NCBI GenBank assembly: GCA_946480685.1 | Contig: CAMLLI010000329.1 | Location: forward strand, 1 to 5,680 | Origin: an uncultured Flammeovirgaceae bacterium | Lineage (GTDB): Bacteria; Bacteroidota; Bacteroidia; Cytophagales; Cyclobacteriaceae | Length of the DNA stretch: 5,680 nucleotides | Direction of reading: 5' to 3' | Shown here: positions 1 to 5,680 of the stretch, one piece after another | Layout: each line of letters opens with the position of its first letter | How positions within the stretch are numbered: position 1 is the stretch's first letter | Notes under the pieces: model-generated | What the model saw: the letters and a program-made list of their open reading frames with translations, nothing else | Databases searched by the model: none | What the model was told of the DNA's origin: nothing | Made by a program: the position numbers and the translations under genes

Positions 1-3000
1 CTGGAACCAGCACGGTTATTTTGTAGCGAACGTTAACGACAACCTTACTATTCCGAAACAAATACAGGCCCACCACCTGGTATATGCAGAAAACGCACAA
101 TGTTTTGTCGATGGAAAAAGCAGGCCTCTGAACAGCTTCCTCAACCAATCGCCTTACCTTAACTCCTTTGGATGTCCTTCGTATGCTGCACCGAACCTGG
201 CCGTAACACCTTTCAGTGACGACTTTGATGTGCAGGTTAATCCGCCTACTTGTCCGGATAAAAACTTTACCGTGTCCTTTAAATTCAGGAACAAAGGTGA
301 TATCGGAATCAGCGGAAACTTACCCGTGGCATTCTACAACGGTGACCCTACTGCTGCAGGAGCTATTCTCCTGGGTAAAACAACAATTCCTCTTAGCAAT
401 ATGAACCCGGGCGACACACTTACCCAAACCAATGTAAGTATAACAGGTCCCGGCTCTGCGTTTACGCTATATATAGTATTGAATGACGATGGTACGACCA
501 TCCCTACTCCTATTACTATACCGAATCCAAACTCAAAGATCAAAGAGTGCGACTATGGTGATAACATTTTAAAAACAAATGTTGTGCCATTGCCGGTTAC
601 ACTCCAGGCCGAAGTACTTCGCGATAACCTGAGATGTAGCAATGTTACCAATGCTCCGAATAACGGTGCGGTACGTGCGTACGTTCTGATCAATGGTAAA
701 AAAGATTCAACCAGTTTCAATTTCTACTGGTTTAAAGGAACAGTTGCTAAACCTATAGCATCCGCGGATCACGTAGGTCACACCTACACTGGTCTGCCGG
801 CAGATACCTATACTGTATATGCTATTCACAAGACTGCAAAGTGTAACTCTGATACAGTAGCCAGTGTTGTGGTTAAAGAAATATCCCGGGCAATCAATGT
901 TAACGTAACCACGCTGCATAACTACGATGATTGTAAAAATCCAAACGGTGTACTACAGGCTATCGTAAATGATACAGATGGCGATGGTATAGGAGAACCT
1001 ACCGGAAAATTTGAATATACCTGGTATGCGGGGCCGGACATCCTCGTAGGTGATACACTTGGAATCAGCCACACATTAACGGGATTAAAGCCTGGCTCCT
1101 ACTCGGTACTGGTAACAGAAAAAACAACGGGTTGCCAGGGTAACGACTCCGGAGATATACTAGACCTTACCGTGCCATTCACGCTTGACACTACGCACGT
1201 TGATATCACTTGTTCCGCTACTGCGAAAGGAAGTGCGACTGCAACTGTAAATGGCGGAACAACAGGCTATAGTTTCTCATGGTTTAATGGAAGTTTTGTT
1301 AAGCCTACCGATGACTATACCGGATCAGTATACAATAATCTGAATGCAGGAAATTATACCGTGTTTGCTACTGATATCAATACGAAATGTACTTCAGATA
1401 CGGTAACTGTAAAAGTTAAACAAACCAAACCTCCGGTTATAACAGGCATTTCAAAGAAGGACCAGTTATCATGTACGGGGTCAATTGGCGAAGCGACTGT
1501 AGCGATTCAAGGCAATGTTTCAGATTATACTTTCCAATGGTATAAAGGTGCAAACACGCTGCCTGCGAACGCTATTGCCGGTGCAACCAATGCTACGGTT
1601 ACAGGTTTAGCAGCGGGTACCTATACTGTGAAAGTGACCGACAAAGCAACGACCTGTTCTTCTACTTCGCAGGTTATTATTGACGGTCCTGCTACAACTG
1701 AAATACTTACCATTGTTGCAACCGCGCAATCAACCTGTACGCCTAACAACGGTCAGATCGAAGTGCAGACTGTCAGTCCAGGTGTACCAAGCGACTATAC
1801 ATTTGAGTGGTATACTGGTTCTGCTGTAACTCCGTCTAAACTGATCAATACAAGTACTACGAATATACTGGCAGGTGTTAATCCTGGTATATATACAGTA
1901 CGCGCAAGACACAAAGTATATGGTTGCGTTACTCCTGCGAAGCAAGCGGAAGTGATTAACAACATTCCGAATATCGTTATTGATGATCCGGTACTTACTG
2001 AACCGAATGACTGTATCTCGAACACAGGACGTATCAGTATCGTAGTAACTACACCGAGCGTATTGGGATATGATTTCCGCTGGTTCAAAGGATTCACAGT
2101 ACCTGCAAGCGGTACACCGATCAGCACAGTAACCAGCACATCGACTACTTCACTTGTTATAGACTTGAAGTACGGCCAGTATGTAGTTGAAATTACAAAC
2201 CGTGATACAGGTTGTAAAAAAGAATTCCCGATATACTTGCCATTCCTGAATGGTCATACCTTGACACCTTTCTCTCAGACAGATATAACAACCTGCGTTC
2301 CCGACAATGGAGGTAGTATTACAGCGGAGCTGAAACCAACAAGCGGTTTTGTTGATACAGACTATACGGTAGAATACTTTGAAGGAAGTATTGATCCTGA
2401 AAGTCCTTCTGGAACAGGTACTCCGGTAACTTCCGTAAATCCTAGTCCAAACGCTGGTAACTATTTGTTTGACTCTAACGGTCCTTTCAATATTACAACC
2501 AAGTATTATACGATGGTTGCCATCGCGAATACCGGGGCTCTCGCAGGTTGCCGTGCTTCTGCAACGTTCGTGATCAAGCAAACGATCAGCGATCCGGTTA
2601 TAGATGCTGCTGCAACAGCAGCGGCTACGATGGTTAACAAGTTTTGTAAAACTGAAGTTGCCGGAAATCCGGGAAGCGGTTCCATTACGTTAGCGTTAGG
2701 CTCCGGTGCCCCTGCAGACTATGATTATCAATGGACTTCAGATACCGATCCTTCATTCTCAGCAACAACAAAAGATATAACCGGTCTTAAACCAGGTGAG
2801 TATAGAATATTGATGACAGATAACGGCGGTGTTAACCAAGGCTGTTATACTGAAAATGTATTCACGGTATTGAACGATCCGAAAGAAGTAACCGTAAATC
2901 TTGCTGATGGTGATATCACCTTGACAAGTCTTACAGAATGTGGACCGGATGGTGTAACGCCTTTAACGCAAGGTGGCGCTGCCTTCCAACGCATCATGGT

Positions 3001-4822
3001 AGATGGAGTTGCACTGACTTCTCCGTTTGCCGGATATACTTTCGATTGGAGAAGAATTGATAATTCAGTAGTGGCCGATAATGACGCGGTAGCTGGTGAT
3101 ATTGGTAATCTGGGGGCTGGCGAGTTCTATGTAATTGCGAATGAAACTTCCAGCAACTGCGATGTTACAGCAAGCTTTGTCATTGAAGATAAAACGATTA
3201 ACTCAGTCAATGTTGATCTGTTACGATTCGTTGTTCCTTCAAAATGTCTCAAGCCTGTAAACGTGCTTGGTGAACTTGAAGTACAGGGTTCCGGTCTTCC
3301 GGGTACAAGCTATGCCTATAGCTGGTTTGCCGGAGCTACTACAACAACACCGCTGCCGGCTGGTAACGTAACAGGTACTGATGATTATGGTAACGCTGGA
3401 AATATAGCGCAAACTATCAACCCTGGTTTCTTCACTGTATCCGTTGAGAACACGACATCACACTGTAAGGTTGTAGAAACGTACGAACTGTCTCAAGACA
3501 CAGCGGTAGTAACGATGACTGCGTCAGCAAGTCCGTTAACGTTCTGCGTGAATCCGGATGGATCGATGTATGCGACTGTTACGAGCGGAAGTCCAAATGA
3601 TTATGACTATAAATGGTATATCGGAAATGCGGCAAACCCACCGGCCGCTTATACTGGCAAACTGGTTGAAAACATTCAACCGGCTACATTCCCGAATACA
3701 TTCCTGGTGGTAGCTACTGATCAGGCGGATGCATTCTGCGAAGTGTCTGCTTCCGTATCGATTGAAGACATGCGTGTATACCCGGTTGTAACAGCAACGC
3801 CTGTTAACCCGAGAACAAACTGCGATGTAGTAAAAGCTGATGGTATTGTTTCGGCGTCTGTAGATGGTAATGTTATAGACTATACTTTCGACTGGTATGG
3901 AGAAACCATCACTCCTCCTCCATTCGCTACAGGTTCGCAGATCAGTGACCTGAGAGACAGCACCTATACTGTTATTGCCAGTGAACTCGTTTCAGGTTGT
4001 TCGGATACAACACAGGTGATCCTTGAGTTCAGACCGATTGGTGTTGAGCAGCCAAGCATCGAAGTTATCTCGCACGTAACAAGCTGCGTGGATGATAACG
4101 GTATACTCTCTGCTTCTGTAAATGGCAATACTTCAGACTATATCTTCGAATGGTATATCGGCAATGCCGTAAAAGCATCTCCTGATTTCGTAGGATCATA
4201 CTACGATAGTTTAGCAGTCGGCATATATACCGTGCGTGCAACAAGTCTCATTACAGGTTGTGTGTCGGATCCGGTAAGCGAAGAGATTCTGTCTAAACCA
4301 GTTCTTCCTGAATTTGAGTTTGCCATCATCCCGGCAAGCTGTGATGAAGAGAACGGACAGATCATGCTGACCATTACCAACGATGTTGATATTGACGAGA
4401 TCGTTTGGGAATCTGTTAATGGAACCATCATTGGAGATCCTGTTCTCGAAGGTATCCCGGCAGGTTTATACAGAGTCACGGTGAGAACACAACTTGGCTG
4501 TGAAGCATCAAAAGAAGTTGAAGTGAAAACCGATATACATCCGTACAATGGTATATCCAGAAACGGTGACGGTAAGAACGACATCTTCTTCATCAACTGT
4601 ATCCAGAACTTCCCGGACAACATCGTGAAGGTGTTCAACCGCGCAGGTACACTGGTATACGAGCATGAAGGTTACAACAACATTGATATATACTTCGATG
4701 GTAAATCGAATAAAGGTATCAGTGTAATGGGTACGAACCTGCCTGACGGTACTTACTTCTATATCATCGACAAGCGCGATGGTTCGAAGCCTCTGGCCGG
4801 TTATCTTGAAATTGTAAATTAA
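1..4822 (+). CDS. Giant multi-repeat Ig-like/SprB-like surface protein with T9SS type B (CHU_C) C-terminal sorting domain, 5'-truncated
   Basis: The reading frame is open from the left edge (first full codon at base 2) to TAA at 4820-4822, giving 1606 visible residues. No convincing start exists. The GTG at 230 lies inside conserved coding sequence, so the true start and signal peptide are upstream. Order of parts: a WNQHGYF...NDNLTIPK / FLNQSPYLN module (residues 1-62), a CARDB-like beta-sandwich (64-196), fourteen Ig-like repeats (197-1511), and a gliding-motility-associated C-terminal domain (1512-1606) with NGDGKND and LPDGTYFYII motifs. There are no transmembrane segments and no catalytic domain; Thr, Val, Gly and Asn are abundant. 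Proteins of this build are exported by Sec and then T9SS, and act as cell-surface adhesins or matrix proteins; SprB of Flavobacterium johnsoniae is the best-known comparison. Adhesion here is inferred, and no ligand can be read from the sequence. The PorP/SprF gene 11 bp downstream supports T9SS export. Confidence 0.95.
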   Translation, partial: WNQHGYFVANVNDNLTIPKQIQAHHLVYAENAQCFVDGKSRPLNSFLNQSPYLNSFGCPSYAAPNLAVTPFSDDFDVQVNPPTCPDKNFTVSFKFRNKGDIGISGNLPVAFYNGDPTAAGAILLGKTTIPLSNMNPGDTLTQTNVSITGPGSAFTLYIVLNDDGTTIPTPITIPNPNSKIKECDYGDNILKTNVVPLPVTLQAEVLRDNLRCSNVTNAPNNGAVRAYVLINGKKDSTSFNFYWFKGTVAKPIASADHVGHTYTGLPADTYTVYAIHKTAKCNSDTVASVVVKEISRAINVNVTTLHNYDDCKNPNGVLQAIVNDTDGDGIGEPTGKFEYTWYAGPDILVGDTLGISHTLTGLKPGSYSVLVTEKTTGCQGNDSGDILDLTVPFTLDTTHVDITCSATAKGSATATVNGGTTGYSFSWFNGSFVKPTDDYTGSVYNNLNAGNYTVFATDINTKCTSDTVTVKVKQTKPPVITGISKKDQLSCTGSIGEATVAIQGNVSDYTFQWYKGANTLPANAIAGATNATVTGLAAGTYTVKVTDKATTCSSTSQVIIDGPATTEILTIVATAQSTCTPNNGQIEVQTVSPGVPSDYTFEWYTGSAVTPSKLINTSTTNILAGVNPGIYTVRARHKVYGCVTPAKQAEVINNIPNIVIDDPVLTEPNDCISNTGRISIVVTTPSVLGYDFRWFKGFTVPASGTPISTVTSTSTTSLVIDLKYGQYVVEITNRDTGCKKEFPIYLPFLNGHTLTPFSQTDITTCVPDNGGSITAELKPTSGFVDTDYTVEYFEGSIDPESPSGTGTPVTSVNPSPNAGNYLFDSNGPFNITTKYYTMVAIANTGALAGCRASATFVIKQTISDPVIDAAATAAATMVNKFCKTEVAGNPGSGSITLALGSGAPADYDYQWTSDTDPSFSATTKDITGLKPGEYRILMTDNGGVNQGCYTENVFTVLNDPKEVTVNLADGDITLTSLTECGPDGVTPLTQGGAAFQRIMVDGVALTSPFAGYTFDWRRIDNSVVADNDAVAGDIGNLGAGEFYVIANETSSNCDVTASFVIEDKTINSVNVDLLRFVVPSKCLKPVNVLGELEVQGSGLPGTSYAYSWFAGATTTTPLPAGNVTGTDDYGNAGNIAQTINPGFFTVSVENTTSHCKVVETYELSQDTAVVTMTASASPLTFCVNPDGSMYATVTSGSPNDYDYKWYIGNAANPPAAYTGKLVENIQPATFPNTFLVVATDQADAFCEVSASVSIEDMRVYPVVTATPVNPRTNCDVVKADGIVSASVDGNVIDYTFDWYGETITPPPFATGSQISDLRDSTYTVIASELVSGCSDTTQVILEFRPIGVEQPSIEVISHVTSCVDDNGILSASVNGNTSDYIFEWYIGNAVKASPDFVGSYYDSLAVGIYTVRATSLITGCVSDPVSEEILSKPVLPEFEFAIIPASCDEENGQIMLTITNDVDIDEIVWESVNGTIIGDPVLEGIPAGLYRVTVRTQLGCEASKEVEVKTDIHPYNGISRNGDGKNDIFFINCIQNFPDNIVKVFNRAGTLVYEHEGYNNIDIYFDGKSNKGISVMGTNLPDGTYFYIIDKRDGSKPLAGYLEIVN
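2..187 (+). other. Two-cysteine linker module at the visible N-terminal edge of the giant protein
   Basis: Residues 1-62 of the visible protein contain WNQHGYF, NDNLTIPK, HHLVYAENAQC (Cys34) and FLNQSPYLNSFGCPSYAAP (Cys58). I recall similar wording in other large CHU_C-tailed Bacteroidota proteins, just before CARDB-like or Ig-like regions and often after beta-propeller-type repeats. That is memory, not a search. The module has two cysteines 24 residues apart, which could form a disulfide. It is cut by the window edge, so its full extent is unknown, and I assign it no function. Confidence 0.5.
191..589 (+). other. CARDB-like beta-sandwich domain in the giant protein
   Basis: Residues about 64-196 begin PNLAVTPFSDDF and contain FTVSFKFRNKGD, VAFYNGDP, LLGKTTIPLSNMNPGDT and SKIKECDYGDN. 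This pattern matches the CARDB (cell-adhesion-related, bacterial) fold: an early strand carrying a 'xNxG' turn, a central strand where a value is gained or set, a 'L.pGdt' strand, and a closing 'D....E.dygdN' strand. The domain has two cysteines, Cys84 and Cys183. Cys183 lies 29 residues before the first cysteine of repeat 1, the same spacing that joins the later repeats, so this domain appears to be the first unit of the same rod. The domain name is a judgement from sequence pattern; profile scoring would settle it. Confidence 0.6.
590..4534 (+). repeat. Array of fourteen tandem Ig-like/SprB-like protein repeats
   Basis: Approximate repeat bounds in bases: R1 590-886, R2 887-1180, R3 1181-1429, R4 1430-1696, R5 1697-1969, R6 1970-2254, R7 2255-2587, R8 2588-2881, R9 2882-3196, R10 3197-3502, R11 3503-3775, R12 3776-4036, R13 4037-4300, R14 4301-4534. 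The common pattern is C-x(2-4)-NG, a strand, then dYtFxWYxG, a variable loop, L-x-x-G-x-YTV, a closing 'tgC', and a final strand. Cysteine pairs by residue: 212/281, 311/378, 404/463, 491/552, 579/642, 671/738, 765/850, 882/948, 980/1053, 1082/1155, 1182/1246, 1274/1333, 1362/1420, 1447/1500. The core Trp is present in all but R7, where Tyr792 replaces it. The repeats are old: DNA similarity between them is low, and no long identical stretch was seen. R14 is the shortest and R7 the longest. Confidence 0.85.
4535..4819 (+). other. T9SS type B sorting domain (gliding motility-associated C-terminal, CHU_C family)
   Basis: Residues 1512-1606 form the C-terminal domain. Diagnostic motifs are NGDGKND (1521-1527), FPDNIVKVFNRAGTLVY (1537-1553), YNN...FDG (1558-1567), LPDGTYFYIID (1580-1590) and the closing GYLEIVN (1600-1606). 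In the family this domain directs export through the type IX secretion system, and type B forms commonly need a PorP/SprF partner; the neighbouring gene fits. Departures from the usual consensus are NRAG for NRWG, FDG for WDG, an ending in -EIVN rather than -ITR, and a lone cysteine (Cys1533). The domain is complete and ends at the stop codon. Confidence 0.93.
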
Positions 4823-4836
4823 TTTAGTGAGTAATG
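4820..4836 (+). promoter_or_regulatory. Gene junction with stacked stop codons and TAATG overlap; likely co-translation of the two genes
   Basis: The giant gene stops at TAA 4820-4822. A second in-frame TAA at 4832-4834 shares one base with the ATG at 4834-4836 (TAATG). In the frame of the downstream gene, TAG (4825-4827) and TGA (4828-4830) stand in tandem just before its ATG, so 4834 is the only possible ATG and no earlier start exists. The 11-bp gap has no room for a promoter or terminator and no good Shine-Dalgarno sequence; AT-rich leaders without one are common in Bacteroidota. One transcript with coupled translation is inferred. Confidence 0.7.
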
Positions 4837-4905
4837 ACCTCTACCCTGAAGCACATTTTTTCAACTACGTTGTTTGTACTGGGTATTGCTATAGCCGGGA
4901 TGGCA
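4834..4905 (+). other. Sec signal peptide of the PorP/SprF protein
   Basis: Residues 1-24 have a lysine and histidine at positions 6-7, a hydrophobic stretch from about 13 to 21 (LFVLGIAIA), and a small-residue end AGMA. Cleavage is predicted between Ala24 and Gln25, leaving QQYPVFTQYY at the mature N-terminus, as is common in this family. There is no lipobox cysteine, so this is a type I signal and not a lipoprotein signal. Confidence 0.85.
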
Positions 4906-5680
4906 CAGCAGTATCCGGTCTTCACCCAGTATTATTTCAACGAGATGGTGATCAACCCTGCCTATGCAGGCGCTCACGTCAAGTTCAGTGCAACGGCTAT
5001 GTACCGGAATCAGTGGGTGAACTTTCCGGGAGCGCCAAAAACATTTAACATCAGTGCACATACTGCGCTGGCGAAGAATAAAGTAGGTGTCGGATTGATG
5101 GTGAACCACGATGAGATCGGTAGCTATAGCAACGATCACATCTATTTAAACTATGCGTACAAGATTCATTTTCCCAATTCAACGTTGGCAATGGGGCTCC
5201 AGGCTGGTATAAATCTGCTGGGTGCCGACTATAGCAAACTTGATTTACAGAATCCTGATGATGCATCGTTCTACAATATATCCAAGCAGGTAAAGCCTAA
5301 CTTCGGGGCAGGTATATTTTATACCAAGAAGAATTTCTTCCTCGGCTTCTCGGTTCCGTTTATCATGAATAACGAAGTAGCCAACTCGGTTGAAAGCTTG
5401 TTGGGTGGCATCAAAGAAGCTCGCTATTATTTCCTCCGTGGTGGCGCTATACTTCCGCTGGACAGAATGGATAAAGTAAAGATCAACCCTTCGTTCCTGG
5501 TACGTACACAGGAAGGACAACCGTTAAGTTTTGATATCAATACCGCGGTAATCTTCTACGATGTATTCAGTATCGGTGGTTCGTATCGTCTTGGTGATTC
5601 ATTCATCACCTTCATTGATCTCAAGCTGACAGAGAAACTACATTTTGGATATTCGTACGATTGGACTCAATCCGATCTGA
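4834..5680 (+). CDS. PorP/SprF family type IX secretion system outer-membrane protein, 3'-truncated
   Basis: ATG at 4834 opens a frame that stays open to the right edge: 282 codons plus one base. Residues 1-24 are a signal peptide (MTSTLKHIF, a hydrophobic core, then AGMA before QQ). The mature start has the family hallmarks QYYFNEMVINPAYAG (32-46), YRNQW (57-61), FPGAPKT (64-70) and VGVGLMVNHDEIG (84-96), followed by alternating amphipathic strands. Near the edge come SIGGSYRLGDSF and LHFGYSYDWTQSDL, the late-barrel signature. Family members are usually about 300-340 residues, so roughly 20-60 are missing. PorP/SprF proteins are outer-membrane beta-barrels of the T9SS. SprF is needed for export of the SprB adhesin, and paralogues typically sit beside genes for proteins with type B sorting domains, exactly as here. 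The likely role, by inference, is export or surface anchoring of the upstream giant protein. Because Bacteroidota carry many paralogues, I give no specific symbol. Confidence 0.96.
   Translation, partial: MTSTLKHIFSTTLFVLGIAIAGMAQQYPVFTQYYFNEMVINPAYAGAHVKFSATAMYRNQWVNFPGAPKTFNISAHTALAKNKVGVGLMVNHDEIGSYSNDHIYLNYAYKIHFPNSTLAMGLQAGINLLGADYSKLDLQNPDDASFYNISKQVKPNFGAGIFYTKKNFFLGFSVPFIMNNEVANSVESLLGGIKEARYYFLRGGAILPLDRMDKVKINPSFLVRTQEGQPLSFDINTAVIFYDVFSIGGSYRLGDSFITFIDLKLTEKLHFGYSYDWTQSDL

Noticed and set aside
1795..2139. 114-codon open frame on the minus strand with hydrophobic stretches
   Set aside because: The hydrophobic look arises from the complement of Thr/Asn/Asp codons in repeats 5-6; there is no start context or neighbour to support it.
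2150..2581. 143-codon open frame on the minus strand
   Set aside because: It is antisense to repeats 6-7, Cys/Arg-rich and without domain pattern, as expected from reverse-strand reading of Thr/Gly/Val-rich coding DNA.
590..4534. DNA-level tandem repeat, CRISPR-like or phase-variable array
   Set aside because: The repetition is at protein level only; unit lengths vary from about 78 to 111 residues, third codon positions are diverged, and there are no short simple repeats that would allow slippage.
4201..4638. 145-codon open frame on the minus strand
   Set aside because: It lies opposite strongly supported coding sequence (repeats 13-14 and the sorting domain), and its protein resembles no family I know; it is a shadow of the real gene.
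230..4822. GTG at 230 as the start of the giant gene
   Set aside because: The frame is open upstream to the left edge and codes for motif-like sequence continuous with the domain that follows; there is no signal peptide after this GTG.
4823..4833. Promoter or terminator between the two genes
   Set aside because: Only 11 bp are available; no hairpin, T-run or Bacteroidota -7/-33 elements can fit, and a joint transcript explains the layout better.
4827..5048. 73-codon + strand frame overlapping the gene junction
   Set aside because: It overlaps the PorP/SprF gene in another frame; the 4834 frame gives a clear signal peptide and family motifs, and this one gives none.

Overview
The window looks like chromosomal DNA from a member of the Bacteroidota. 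The evidence is the pairing of a giant repeat-built surface protein that ends in a gliding-motility-type (CHU_C, type B) sorting domain with a PorP/SprF outer-membrane protein directly downstream. Both families belong to the type IX secretion system (T9SS), which is confined to this phylum and close relatives. Base composition is moderate. A Cytophagales or Chitinophagales member is plausible, but the window does not settle the order.

Layout: both genes are on the + strand and both are cut by the window edges. Positions 1-4822 hold the last 1606 residues of the surface protein. In order it has a short two-cysteine module (residues 1-62), a CARDB-like beta-sandwich (about 64-196), fourteen tandem Ig-like/SprB-like repeats (about 197-1511), and the C-terminal T9SS sorting domain (about 1512-1606). 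The N-terminus and signal peptide lie upstream. An 11-bp gap (4823-4833) follows, and then the PorP/SprF gene runs from 4834 off the right edge, with 282 codons visible. No RNA gene, mobile element, CRISPR array, terminator or promoter was seen. There is no gene-free stretch longer than 11 bp.

Likely joint function (inference from characterised relatives): the large protein passes the inner membrane by Sec and the outer membrane by T9SS, guided by its type B C-terminal domain. It then sits on the surface as an elongated adhesin-like rod. The adjacent PorP/SprF protein is the probable cognate partner for its export or surface attachment, as SprF is for the SprB adhesin of Flavobacterium johnsoniae.

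The most striking sequence feature is the regularity of the rod. Every one of the fourteen repeats has exactly two cysteines, and the distance from the last cysteine of one repeat to the first of the next is always 26-32 residues, although the repeats themselves vary widely. The general architecture is known in Bacteroidota; no wholly new system is evident.
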